Counted from the stretch's first letter, positions 25,816-36,884 are shown. The stretch: 64,000 nt of DNA from Imbricaverruca yamaguchii (GCA_034440575.1 JAOTOL010001616.1:2296501-2360500), one strand, 5' to 3'. Numbers and translations: made by a program. The notes: generated by a model from the sequence alone, not told the origin.

Positions 25816-26230
25816 CAGCAATCGTTTCTAGCTGCGCTGATCCTCTGCGCATCCACCTCTGATCAATACTGCAACGTGCCGACTGGTAAATTCTGCTGAA
25901 TTGCTCTAAATCCACCTGCGAGTGGATTCACTTCTGAGTGGGTTGAAGCACCGCTCCGTCTGACATTTCACCGGAGCAAAATGTGGCTGGGTACCACGGT
26001 CACCTTTAGGTTTTGTTACGGCTTCCCCGTCTCAGCTGGCTACGATAGTTGTCCATGAATGTTCTGAGCCGTAATTTAGATGTATCTCCTTGGTTCACAG
26101 GCGAGTATATCCTCATGAATCATATGATGGAAAATTGGAGACATAAAATATCGCAAAATTACATTATAACTTTATTATATTTCATAATTAATATTATATG
26201 GTGTTAGGGAAAATATTGTAGATATTTACA
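25816..26230. other. Core between the inverted 16-bp arrays
   Basis: About 415 bp with no open frame of note. It is AT-rich near 26140-26220 and has no similarity to the LINE that occupies the equivalent place at 245-1765. Confidence 0.45.
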
Positions 26231-26280
26231 AGCGTACATTTGCGCTTGCGCACATCTACTATACGTGCATTTGCTTTAAG
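26231..26280 (+). repeat. 16-bp repeat array, right (forward) arm
   Basis: Three units of GCGTACATTTGCGCTT type, inverted relative to 25697-25815. Confidence 0.7.
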
Positions 26281-26713
26281 TGCCGATGTCCGATCGCCGA
26301 CAGAGTCTGCCGCCGATCGGTGAACGTCTGCGATATGTGTGAAATAACACCGCCGGACAATATCGGCCGCCGGAATGGCTGATCCTCCGCTCGGTCCGCC
26401 TCTGGGAAATGTGCAGACGTGAGAAGCACCGTCCGCGACAATATCCGCCGCAACTGCTGATCCACCAGCCCGCCGCAAGACGACGGGGGGCGTCCGCATT
26501 GTGTGCGGCCAACCGGAAGCCTGTGCACACAGTGCACACGGTGCACACGGTGTACACAGTGCAGCGGTCGGTGCAAACAAGGGTCGGCCGTCGCCGCCAG
26601 CCACGTCACGAGCGTCTCCGCGGTGGAGGTGTACCCGCGACAAACACGACACAAAGGTCCGGTGCGGGGTCGATGCCAGGCGCGGGCCCCGGTCGAGACG
26701 GCGTGACGACGCG
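26281..26713. other. GC-rich unassigned sequence
   Basis: CpG-rich stretch with a short run of TGCACACGG-like units at 26525-26560. Overlapping frames exist on both strands, the longest 198 codons on the minus strand extending into the 17-bp array. None has a recognisable domain. Confidence 0.4.
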
Positions 26714-27035
26714 TTGATGGATGTTGACAGGTGATGGCCACACACCGGCAGCCGTCACAAATAGCCACGGATGTTGATAGGTGATGGATGTTGACAGGTG
26801 ATGGATGTTGACATGTAGTAGCCATCACACACCGGCAGCAGTCACCCATAGCCACGGATGTTGATAGGTGACAGATGTTGACAAGTGACGGATGTTGACA
26901 AGTGACGGATGTTGACAGGTAACGGATGTTGACAGGTGATGGTCATACTCCGGCTGCAGTCACCTGTAGCCACGGATGTTGACAAGTGACGGATGTTGAC
27001 AGGTGATGGCCATACTCCGGCAACCGTCATCAATA
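26714..27035. repeat. 17-bp minisatellite with a higher-order spacer
   Basis: Tandem 17-bp units of ACGGATGTTGACARGTG occur in groups of two to five. The groups are separated by four copies of a roughly 45-bp spacer of the type CATACTCCGGC...GTCACCYRTAGCC, giving a higher-order pattern. Confidence 0.88.
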
Positions 27036-27129
27036 GCCTGACTCTGTGTGACAGCGCATCAATAAGTCCCATTGGTCATGCTTGCTCAGACGCAGCTTTG
27101 TAAAAGTCCCAACTACTGGGATACCCCAC

Positions 27130-27300
27130 TAGTCAGGATGTTCAGCTCTAGATGCAAAAATTCCGGGTTCAACACTCACACCTCTCGGAACATTTCCCAA
27201 TCCCGCGGCCCGCCGACAAAACAGTGTGGGCGTCGCCACTAGCCGTGAACGTTCATAAAGTGCGTTCCGAAACCACCCAACTAACAGACAAACAGTAGAC
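27130..27300 (+). mobile_element. SINE-A, diverged copy
   Basis: Matches SINE-A from the region between box A and box B (CGGGTTCAACACTC is the degraded box B) through CATTTCCCAATCCCGCGG and ACAGTGTGGGCG to an ACAGACAAACAG tail. Box A is not recognisable. Confidence 0.78.
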
Positions 27301-28732
27301 CGGTCACGCGACCGGTCCACAACTTTGTGTCATATGATATTCATATTATCACATCATATCATATTCTCCCCAGCGGTGAGTGGTCGGGCATTCGCGTGGG
27401 GTCCAGTCTGTGACGTCACTGGCACACCGCTCGCCGACAGGCAGTATGTGTGGAGTCCCACCGTGCAGTCAGCTGGAGCCGGTGTGATCGCCGTCGTCAG
27501 TTCCTGTCGGCCGGTGAGTTTTTGTGCGGCGAGGTTTCGGCGCGAGAGCTGGGGAAATATGGCCCGTCTAAGTAACCTACGGGGAGGCCGGAAGAAGCCT
27601 TGCATGCAGCCGGAGGCTTCGAGTGAGGCTGTTCCCTATGTACAGCACTCGTCAAATTTGTTCATGAATGCAGTAGATTCGTCTCCCAGTGCCCCAGCGT
27701 CACTGGCGGATCCAAGGGGGAGGGGGGGGTCATCATGTTTTTTGCCCCCACGAAACCAACAGAAGTAAACTAAATTAAAATACGGTAACTTTTGAAAATA
27801 GCCCTCCGAGTGAAAGAATCTCCAATTTTAAAGGTATTTTCAGAATTGTTTGAAAGCCCAATATAGTAGCATAGTAGATTCTGACGCACGTCGAGGGTTC
27901 TAGACTGTTTAAGTTCTGCTTACAGCAAGATTTTACAAAATCAGCAGTTTCATTATTCCTTAGTCAGATAGCTTCCTGAATTAAGTTTATCCAGCAACGA
28001 GCAAGCAAACCCAGTGAGCCAGATTTCGACAGCGAAATTTGGACAGAATGTTTTGTACGTGTGTTCAATTAAGCCCAGTCGAGCAGCATGCTTCGTATGT
28101 CGATGCTGTGGGTCGCCGATATGAAGAGACTGGCTACGCTGGCTGATTTTTGTCTAAAAAGGATAGCAAGAGGAGGTATGTTGGTATTTAGATCTTGAAT
28201 AAGTGATAACTGGTGGGTTCGCAGGTAAGGGAGATTGGGGTGGTAGGACCGGGCTATCAAACTTTAAGGGTTGTATTGCAGTTTAAGGCAGTGATAAATC
28301 ATTCGTGAAATAGGGTGGAATGTACGACCTATTGGGGAATGAGAAGACATCCTTCCCAAACAACTATCGACATCTTGCTTCTTGATGTGTTTGTGAAGTC
28401 TTCACGTCTCGTTTCTAACCGTGGCTTGTGTGTAAGTATCATGCTTATCCTTACCATTATAGATTGTGATGTATCTTGTACCGAACGCGATTTCAAGTGG
28501 AGATTACTCATGATATGGTCCACTGTTCAAGAGAATTTGCTGATAGTATGTCATTCTTATCATTGTCATTAACATAAGTATCCCTATAATAGGTGTCTCC
28601 CAAAATATACGGAACAGATGCACATATACAGGCTATTGGCTCAAAATTCAGCTTGAAGGACTTGAAGGACTCATTTCGACATCTCACACCTAACGAAAAA
28701 ATAATATTTTAATGCTGGCTTAATGTAGGCAT
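27301..28732. other. Unassigned sequence
   Basis: A 147-codon frame (27325-27768) has no recognisable domain. It ends in the recurrent phrase CACTGGCGGATCCAAGGGGG at about 27700. The remainder is AT-rich and stop-dense. Confidence 0.45.
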
Positions 28733-29300
28733 CTATGAGACAAGTTTTGCACACTCTCACCCTCATGAAGCAAACAAATAGGTTAGGTTTCGTTAGGTTG
28801 GGTTAGGCTAGGTCTCTGTTTTAAGTTAGAAAAATTATGATTTAAAAAAAACATTTTGCGACATATTTTTTTTCCCAGAAATTGATCCTTCAAAAATGGA
28901 TCAGGCTAGGTTCGGTTAGGTTAAATTTTTTAAGTTGAATATTGTTATGCAAAAAGTTGTTTGAAAATTCCCATTTTTGAAACAGTTCATTTACTTGCAA
29001 GGAAGGTTAGGCTAGGTTAGGTTAAGTTAGGCAATTTTTTATTACTTTGAACATCACTTTTAATCCTACCTTACCCAAATCAAGCCCCTTTGTTGGTGTT
29101 GCTTTGCCTCCCAACTGTAAAAGTATGCACTTCCAGAGGAAATGAGTGGTTGCATCACATTGACACTATTTATAAGCATTGCATAACCAAAAGTTCCAAG
29201 GACTCAAAAACTGCCTTCCACTGCAAGTTTAGCACTATAGTGATACCACTGTACACTTCGATGATGATTTGGATGGCCATACTCAACAAGGAAATACTCT
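28733..29300. repeat. GGTTAGG-rich dispersed repeat, copy D1
   Basis: Begins with ACAAGTTTTGCACACTCTCA and CATGAAGCAA, then several degenerate GGTTAGGTTAGG clusters (28775-29030). The first ~100 bp clearly match D2 at 30481 in the same orientation; the rest is more loosely similar. Confidence 0.6.
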
Positions 29301-29504
29301 GATAATAGGTTAGTTTTTTCTTTGATGTCTGCTGGATGAAAAATGTATTGGCCTTTGGTAAGCTTCATCACCTTTTGTTCTGAAAAGTTTCAAATCTGAC
29401 AACAGACAAGCGTTGCCTATTACTTAGTACATACCTAGGTCGGCACATAGATACCTTCCTAGAATCTTGTGATTATTGCCTTATGCTTTGGGGGTTATTG
29501 CACT

Positions 29505-30480
29505 TTAACAAGCGCTCTGCAGGGGTGGGGTGGGGGCGAAATCCGCCCACCCCTCCGGTTTTTCGTACATAACCACAGATTTTACCGGCCGATATACGGC
29601 ATTGTTTGTGTACCTGCTTAAAATGACCAGTGTGTTGTTTAAAGCACGAAAAACGAAAGTCGGCCGATTTTTTTTTGTCGAGTTGAAGTTAAAAAAAATG
29701 ATCGGCGCCAGAGTACAAGGATCGGCTCTGAAGTACCTCCCGTATATTGGCAAAAGGGAAGTGTTCTTGGCAACACTAGCGACTTGTTTGATATACATCG
29801 TTATGCTATATAGTTTCAAAGTCATGTTAGGTAACCGAGGTCAAGTCAGGTCAAGTTCATGACAGGTTAATGGAACAAAATTTGGTCAACTGGAATGTTG
29901 TCATAAATGCAAATGACTGTCATGCGATTGATGCCACTTTGCATGTTACTCCCTACAAATCCCGAAAACTACTATTTGTCATTGTCTACCGATTCCATAC
30001 TTCATTGATGTACTTCACTCCTTTTTTTGCGAAGCCGATTGCGCGGAGCCGCCCAACGGAGCGGTGGGGCGGGCGGCCCGGTTTCGGTAACTGGAGCAGG
30101 TAATGGCCTGATAAAGTGCTGCTATATAGGTGACCTGAGGTCAAATTCCCGGTTTAGCATCTGTATTGCATCATTAGTAATGTCCAAAACATCATTGATG
30201 CCGATTTCTGAGCATTTAAACACAATCGCAGCGATCCAGAACGATGACAAGCTAATCGACGTAAAACCAGAAAATTTGACATTTTGGCCTCATTTGACCT
30301 TGAATATATTGATCTAAGGTCATGAAATTTGTACACAATAGAGATCACTGCTGTACCCATCCATCCTGCTAATTTCGTTGCTTCGGTTTCAATAGGAGCC
30401 GAGATCATAGGGGGACGGAGGCGAAATCCGCCACCATCCAGTGCGCGTAATCTTCAGGGGTCCTGCAAAGCGAGTGTTAA
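29505..30480 (+). mobile_element. piggyBac-like non-autonomous element, copy L (TTAA-flanked)
   Basis: A 976-bp segment starting TTAACAAGCGCTCTGCAGG and ending CCTGCAAAGCGAGTGTTAA. TTAA at both ends with inverted CACGCGCTYTGCAGG-type termini is what piggyBac-type transposition leaves. GGCGAAATCCGCC occurs near each end (29533 and 30421). No transposase frame is present, so it would need one from elsewhere. A second, inverted copy (R) lies 483 bp downstream with very roughly 75-80 percent similarity by eye. Confidence 0.75.
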
Positions 30481-30963
30481 GGTATCCACAAAACAAGTTT
30501 TGCACACTTTACCTCCATGAAGCAAGCATATAGGATTAGGCTTGTTTCAGCTTAGTTAGATTAGGTTAGCGTAGGTTTTTCTTTTTAGTTGAAAACAAAT
30601 TATCAAAAACTTTTTAAGATATATTTTTCAAATAAATAAATTTTCTGCAAGAACATATTAGGTTTGGCTAGGCTTTGGTCAATTTTTGTTTGCTTTTTGA
30701 GATTAAAACAAAAAGAAATCCTTTCAACAAATTCTGACATGGAAGGTTAGGTAGTAAATTCATGGTTGAAGGCGTTTTATGAATCTTTGGAATATGCCTT
30801 TCCAATGCAATGTTTATGAATGTGACTGACAGCAATTAGGACCACTCATTTTCTTTGCAATTGTTACTTTTCAGTTTGTGAACAAAGTAACAACACCAAA
30901 AGGAAGCTTTGAGTTTGATAAAAAGCACTGCTTATAAAGCATAAAATAAAAATGCAACAGAAC
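30481..30963. repeat. GGTTAGG-rich dispersed repeat, copy D2
   Basis: Lies exactly between the two TTAA-type elements. Its start (ACAAGTTTTGCACACTTTAC, CATGAAGCAA, GGATTAGGCTTG) matches D1 at 28733 in direct orientation. Confidence 0.6.
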
Positions 30964-31967
30964 CTAAGACGCGCCCCAAGGGGCCTCTGAAAATTACGTG
31001 CACTGGAGGTGGCGGATTCCTCTACCACCCCCACCCACCCCCTAAGATCTCGGCTCCTATTAAAGTTGGAGCAACGAAATTCGCAGAGTGGATGGGTACA
31101 GTAGTGATTTCTGTTGTGTGCAAATTGCATGACCTTAGGTCAATATCTTCGAGGTAAAATGAGGTCAAAATATCCAAATATTCTGGTTTTGCGTGGATTG
31201 GCTTGTCATTGTTATGGCTCGCGGTGATTGTGTTTAAATGCTCCAAAATGGGCATCAATGATGTTTTGGACAGTACTAATGATATATTACACATGCTGGA
31301 CCATTGCATGCCAGAGGCATTTAACCTCATGTCACCTATATAGCAGCACTTTATCTTGGTCATTACTTGGCTCAGTTACCGGAACCGGGCAGCCCGTCCG
31401 ACTGCTCCGTTGGGCGGTTCGGCGCAATCGGCTTCCCAAAGAAAGGAGTGAAGTAGCTACATGAATACAGTATTGAAACACTTAGGTACACAATGACAAC
31501 CAGTAGTTTTCAAGATGTGTAGGGAACAACATGCAAAGTGACATCAATCGCATGACGGTCATTTTCATTTGTGACAACATTCCAGTTGACCAAGTTTGGT
31601 TCCATTAACCTGTCATGGACTTGACCTGACTTGACCTCCGTGTCCAAATATGACTTTGAAACTATATAGCATAACAATACACATGAAATAAATCGCTAGT
31701 ATCGCCAAGAACACTTCCCTTTGCCAATACTTGGGAACCGCATCAACGCCGATTTTAGTTGTCTGGTGCTGCGATTTTTTAAAAACTTTAACGGCCCCCA
31801 ACTCGAATAATGTTCGGCCGATTTCCGTTTTCAGGCTTTAATCAATGCGCCGGTCATTTCTAAGCAGGTACGCAAGGAATGGCGTAAATCGGCCAGTGAA
31901 ATCTTGAGTTATGTGCGAAAAACCGGAGGGGTGGGCGAATTTAACACCCCTCCAGGGCGCGTGCTAA
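30964..31967 (-). mobile_element. piggyBac-like non-autonomous element, copy R (inverted)
   Basis: A 1-kb segment in inverted orientation to copy L. Matches include the GCCCACCCCTCCGGTTTTTC terminal block, a gap-bridging GTGTTCTTGGC block and the AAAACATCATTGATGCC block. It is flanked by CTAA on both sides (30964-30967 and 31964-31967), i.e. TTAG in its own orientation, instead of TTAA. Its inverted ends are ACGCGCCCTGGAGGGG and ACGCGCCCCAAGGGG. No open frame of note. Confidence 0.72.
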
Positions 31968-33119
31968 GCTAGCCTGACCTCCCATTGGAGATATAATCAT
32001 GGATTGATAATCAAATGGGGTATTTTGATAGATGGAACACCTTGCTGTTCTTGTTGTACCAAGATAATTGTCTAAACAAAGATGTCTAGGAATAAAATGT
32101 TGTTAACTCAAAGGTGCATATTGAAGTATGTCTCTGTCCTTATTTTCAGTCTGGATTCTCCATCTCAGCCTTCCCGTGAGGGGGTAGTTTCTGCCTCTCT
32201 TGTCTCGATCTTTCGCCTGCACCAGAAGTCGCCCCAGCCCAGCCTCTGCCTCCTGAGATCTAGAGTTGCACCACCCTAATGAGACTGAGATGAGCTTGCT
32301 TGCTGTTACTCCAACGAAGAAGTTCACATTAGCAATTTTCTCAATAATGAGTATCTTGGAGACAGCGGCTAATGTGGTCATGTAAACAGCAGGTCAGGGT
32401 TTTTGCACTGTGGAAAGAGCGGGGATACAACAAATATACAACCGGTTTAATAGTTCTAGCTTACCATGCAACAGATTGGCAATTTTTACATAAGTTTTCA
32501 ATTTTTATCCTTGAACAAAGGTAAGCCTGTTGTTGATGCCAAAGTAATTTGGCATAACCCAAAATAATGCTGACAATACAGTGCATTTGCCAGCATTGCC
32601 ATTAAGCCAAAAATAATGACAGGATGGGCACCCTCCAAATCCATCCCAACCTGCATGCAAATCCCAGGCACGTCATTGGGGGAGGGGCGGGGGCTGACGA
32701 CAAAATCCGAAAGTTGCCCCCCCCCCAAACCCGTGGGCTAGATCCGCCAGTATCCAGTGTCCCAGTGCTTTGACATTGGAACTTGTGGTGCTGCCGGCTT
32801 TCATCTGCAAAGCTGGCGAGCTTCAAAGCTGAACATTAATGAATCAGCCCCTCCCCCTCTCCACGGACTCCAGAAGACGACGTCCGTGATGCCGCTCCTG
32901 TTGGACGTCACGAGACCGTGTGACGATTCCGTGGTGTGTACGGGAGAATGGACACCTGCATTGGCGTTGCAAAAGACGTGCGTTCCCATTTCCTTCCGGT
33001 ATTGAACAGTGCGCTTCCAAGCCCTGCACAGACAGATTCGACGCAGGGTCTGCTTCTGGTCGGCGGTGGCGGCATCGCTTGGGTGAGCCAAACAGACATT
33101 GGATGCAAACGGAGGTGCC
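31968..33119. other. Unassigned sequence
   Basis: Contains a C-run at 32711-32725 followed by the reverse complement of the recurrent CTGGCGGATCTAG phrase. Overlapping frames at 32757-33156 on both strands show no domain. Confidence 0.45.
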
Positions 33120-33350
33120 CTGCCATTGTTGGAGATTGTCGGAGATGCCATCCCATGTCAGAGGTGACTTCCCACTGTCCGAGATGCTATGCTATCACGG
33201 AGACGCTCTTCGACTGTCAGAGATGCCATGCCGTTTTGAAGGTATCCCGCTCCTGTCAGAGATACCATGTCATGTCAGAGATAACATGTCATGTCAGAGG
33301 TGCCGTGCTACTGTCAGAGAAGCCATGCCATCTCAAATGTATACTGTCGC
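33120..33350. repeat. Degenerate repeat with ATGTCAGAGATRCCATG units
   Basis: About ten irregular units of 15-25 bp. The frame 32936-33574 crosses it, and the repeat gives that frame a spaced C-x-x-C-H pattern that imitates zinc knuckles. Confidence 0.65.
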
Positions 33351-34135
33351 TGCAATGGTATCCTTATGACTATCGGAGACGCTTCTGCCACTTGTGTCAG
33401 ATGCACATACACCTGTTGCCTCCAGATGCACCCAATATCACTATTAGATACATTCCTGCCACTTTTAGAAGTGCTCTAAGGCTAACTAGGGTGTATTCGT
33501 CGGTGGGAAATTCGGTAACTTTGCTGAGTGTGTCTTTGTGTTTGAGATTCATCCATGAGTTGTGGGCTGAATGATGCTGCCCTCTGTTGCGCTGCACTGT
33601 TCGGACGCCTAGCTGTTCGGCTGTTTTGTGAAACCTTGGATGCGTATGGAGCCGGTTGGGAGAGGTACTTGCGAGTATTTGTTCATTGGCAGCAGAGGTG
33701 CTGCTGCCATTTTTTCGTTGCGCGCCGTGTCTGTACCGAGGTGTCGTGTGTTGTTTTGTTGGCGAGAGCGGCAGAGGAAACTGGGCGTTGGCCGAAGGTG
33801 GTTGTGGCTGAATACAGTCTGCGGCACTTCGAGTTCTCTCGAGACAAAGGAACATGGAATGGAAATCCACGACATTTGCGCCGCATATTCCAGTCATCCG
33901 ATAGCCAGCTTCGGACGGTGTCTATCAATGCTGCCGCTCAAAGTTAGGCTGGTCTGTAGATTGGTTTCGGGTCGGCGAGCTTCTGTTAATGCTAACTACC
34001 AAAATCGGTCGATACCTTGCATCCCCCGACTGGCATCTATAATTTGCACGGTTGTGGTGTATTGACGTCTTCAAAATGTTCAATACATGAGTGTATGTAG
34101 TTTAGAAATGCCTATATTTCCTGGTCAATCATTGT
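33351..34135. other. Unassigned sequence
   Basis: Overlapping frames up to 166 codons on both strands in this moderately GC-rich stretch; no domain recognised in any. Confidence 0.4.
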
Positions 34136-34366
34136 AGATATGTTAAAAGCTAAATTGATCTTCAAGATCCAGGAACGACTCAATTGTTATTTTATTTAAC
34201 ACAAATTATTGTGACGTTTCAGCCATAGGTCATTGTCACACAATCAAATTTGTTTGGCATTGGCCTACGGCCGAAACGTCATAATAAACACAATAAATAT
34301 TTACAACTTGTCCTAACATTGAGTTATTCCTGGTCTTGAAGATCAACTTAGCTTTTAATACATCCA
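34136..34366. mobile_element. Hairpin MITE (long inverted repeat)
   Basis: Two arms of about 95-105 bp (34136-34232 and 34259-34365) are imperfect inverted repeats around a 26-bp loop. The outer arms read TTAAAAGCTAARTTGATC and CTTCAAGA; the inner arms read GACGTTTCRGCCRTAGG. TTAA lies symmetrically near each end (34143-34146 and 34355-34358), compatible with but not proof of TTAA target duplication. There is no coding capacity. Confidence 0.75.
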
Positions 34367-34539
34367 TAATATATGAGTGCGTTTGCCATAGAGCGATGTA
34401 TAGTTTCACGGCACGGTAAGACGCAACGTGAAGGAGGCAACTGCATGAGTTCAGTTCAGAGAAGTACGCACGTTCAAGACAAGAGCACCGCCGACCTCGG
34501 CGATAAATCATCGTGAACGTGAGCTTTGTATTCGCTTGC

Positions 34540-34802
34540 AAGGCATTCAGAGCAGGGCGGGAACAAGTGTACGGCGTTCAGAGCAGGGCAGGAACACCTG
34601 CACGGCGTTCAGAGCAGGGCAGGAACACCTGCACGGCGTTCAGAGCAGGGCGGGAACAAGTGCATGGTGTTCAGGCAGGGCGGGAACAAGTGCATGGTGT
34701 TCAGGGCAGGGCGGGAACAAGTGCATGGTGTTCAGGGCAGGGCGGGAACAAGTGCATGGTGTTTAGGGGGGGGGGGGGACAAGTGCATGGTGTTTAGGGC
34801 GT
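34540..34802. repeat. 31-33 bp minisatellite
   Basis: About eight units of GTTCAGAGCAGGGCGGGAAC followed by AAGTGCATGGT or ACCTGCACGGC. The last units carry a G-run (34767-34778). Frames in this array are by-products. Confidence 0.94.
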
Positions 34803-35685
34803 GGAAACTAGGTACGCCATGGCTATTGGAGCCCATCAATTAGAACGCATTCCTGAGAAGAAAAAGCATATCGTATCATGTGTGCATGCAAACACCAGAA
34901 TTGTTGGACTTAATATGGGAGAGCTTCGTGTTTATATACTGTCAGGATATTTATATTTGCGTGACTGATGCATGGGAAAACGAATGCATGCTTGGAGATA
35001 AGAAACAGGAATTCGGAGTGACTGGCATGTAGGTATACAGCATGTGGCCTGAGCTCTGAGCCATGTTGGCTTCCAAATGACATTTTCCCTGTGTCTTTGA
35101 CATTCCTAGTTTTGAAGCTGGGCTTCAAGCTTGATTTTGACTCGACGTGAGCTTCACCGAATTGGTCTTTTTTACCATGATAAATATAAATACATTGATC
35201 TAAGTTAAGTTGTGTAAATCAATGCCGAAGGAAATGTGATCTGCCCCTGAATTCATGTGTATTTAAGTGTATCTACATTTAAGTCAAGGTCATTATGTTG
35301 ACTTGATATGACCGTCGCTAACTTTATTGGCCGTCTCAGTGCAAAGGTATGGCATGCTTCGGGCTCTCCATGGCTTGGCATTTCTAACCGTGTTTTGCAT
35401 TGCGTCATGGCTGTATAGATCTGAAGTTGGTAGGACCTTCAAGGTACCCTGTCTCGGCTTGACGAAGGTGGAGTTTCCAGCAGGCCTGGCTGTGGTTACA
35501 ACTCAGAAATATTTGTGGAAAAGCAACATTTGGTGGAGTTCGAGTCTCCAACCTCCAAATCACGTCGAAATCGATGTCCAAGATCATCTCTTTGTGTACG
35601 AAACAGTAATTGTGTTAGTTAAGGATGAGCATGCATGTCAGTACGGCATTCTTTTTAGTTGCGATCGCCCACTGTAGAGACTGAC
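34803..35685. other. Unassigned sequence
   Basis: A 116-codon frame (35327-35677) starts with a hydrophobic stretch that could mimic a signal sequence but has no recognisable domain. Not called as a gene. Confidence 0.4.
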
Positions 35686-35689
35686 CAAT

Positions 35690-35870
35690 GTACGAACCTT
35701 GAGCTCTTCTACGACGCATCGAAATGGTAGGCCACCTAGCGTTGCAAACTTGCCACGCCAATTGGTCGCGGACGGACTCGATAATGAGGCCGATCGTGGG
35801 ATTCGAACCACGATCCCACAATCAAGATTCCAACGTTCTGCGAATGAACTAACCCGACCGCCTCTAGACT
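35690..35870 (-). mobile_element. SINE-B copy
   Basis: On the minus strand the head has a box A-like GGGTTAGTTCATTCG near 35855. A perfect box B, GGTTCGAAT, is complementary to 35801-35809 within a palindromic TGGGATCGTGG context. The SINE-B core CGCGACCAATTGGCGTG follows, then AACGCTAGGTGGCC and GATGCGTCGT near 35720. No clear target-site duplication. Confidence 0.78.
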
Positions 35871-36634
35871 AATCCATCGCAGGAGATATTTGACCTTTCG
35901 TGTTAAGCTGAGGTCATTAACCTCATTTGACCAATGCTGAGTCTTCTATTTAGCGTTAACTTCATAAATTGCCAAGTGATTTTCAATCACTTGGCCAGGA
36001 ACTGCCAAGAAATTCCCAATCCAGTGTCCATTCATTTCCATAACGTCGTTGTGTGGCGACTAGAAATTGACGAGAGACACATGCTTGCTCCTTTGTGCCT
36101 TGATGAGCAGCCTGCAAGCGTGGCTGCATACTTTTGTTCGGACTTTGGCGAACAAGGCCGACGTTGTCAAAGCCTGTCGACGCCGCCTCCACCTGCTGCG
36201 TGATGACATCACTGATGCTTTTCAACCGGTTCGTCCCGCACTGAACTGAAAATGTCCCAGGGGTGAAGAAAGCAGCCGGTCATGTCACGCTATGTCGAGT
36301 GGGATGATTCCAAGAGAGGGAACCTAATTTCGTGATACTTTCTCCTTAGCATGACACGGCAGAGGAACGAACCACCACTCCATTACCTATATTTTACTTT
36401 TTTTAAAGTGTCACCTACATGAACTTAGCTTATCATACTGCAAAGCAGAAGTACTCATAAGAACAAGAGCTAATTAAGGTCCTCTATGCACCACACAGCC
36501 GAGCTGGCGAGGCAAAGTGACTCTTCTCTCTGCCCTTGTACAGTCGACGGATGTCAAGCAGCAAGTCAGCAGAAATTGGAGGTGCATCCTAGCTAAATTA
36601 ATACTCAGTCGGCATATATGATCTCGCTCCTAGC
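35871..36634. other. Unassigned sequence
   Basis: A short palindrome, CAAGTGATT/AATCACTTG, at 35973-35995 and otherwise unique sequence. No domain in the 60-89 codon frames. Confidence 0.4.
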
Positions 36635-36839
36635 AACATGACATTAGGGGCGGGGATGGCCGAGTGGTTAAAGTGTTGGGCTCTGGGTACAGAAGGTCCC
36701 GGGTTCGACACTAGCCCCGCTCGGGACATTTCCCAATTCCGCGGCCCACCGGCGAAACAGTGTGGGCGGCGCCATTGGCCGTGAATGTGCATAAAGCGTC
36801 GTGAACTACCCAATATACAAACAAACAAACATGACATTA
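36635..36839 (+). mobile_element. SINE-A, complete copy with 12-bp target-site duplication
   Basis: A 181-bp SINE (36647-36827) between exact copies of AACATGACATTA (36635-36646 and 36828-36839). Box A, TGGCCGAGTGG (36657-36667), and box B, GTTCGACAC (36703-36711), are intact. The body contains GAAACAGTGTGGGCGG and the tail is CAAA repeats. The intact promoter and duplication suggest a fairly recent insertion. Confidence 0.93.
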
Positions 36840-36884
36840 CATGGTATATAAATCGGAAGTGTTACCTTCAGTATCATGGCTCTG

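Noticed and set aside
28775..29040. Telomere or interstitial telomeric array
   Set aside because: GGTTAGG clusters are short, interrupted and part of a dispersed repeat found again at 30530.
32936..33574. 212-codon frame with spaced Cys/His resembling zinc knuckles
   Set aside because: The Cys/His spacing follows from the degenerate TGTCAGAGATGCCAT repeat; no other domain feature.
35327..35677. 116-codon frame with hydrophobic N-terminal stretch
   Set aside because: Could mimic a signal peptide, but no domain, no neighbours and no splice context support it.
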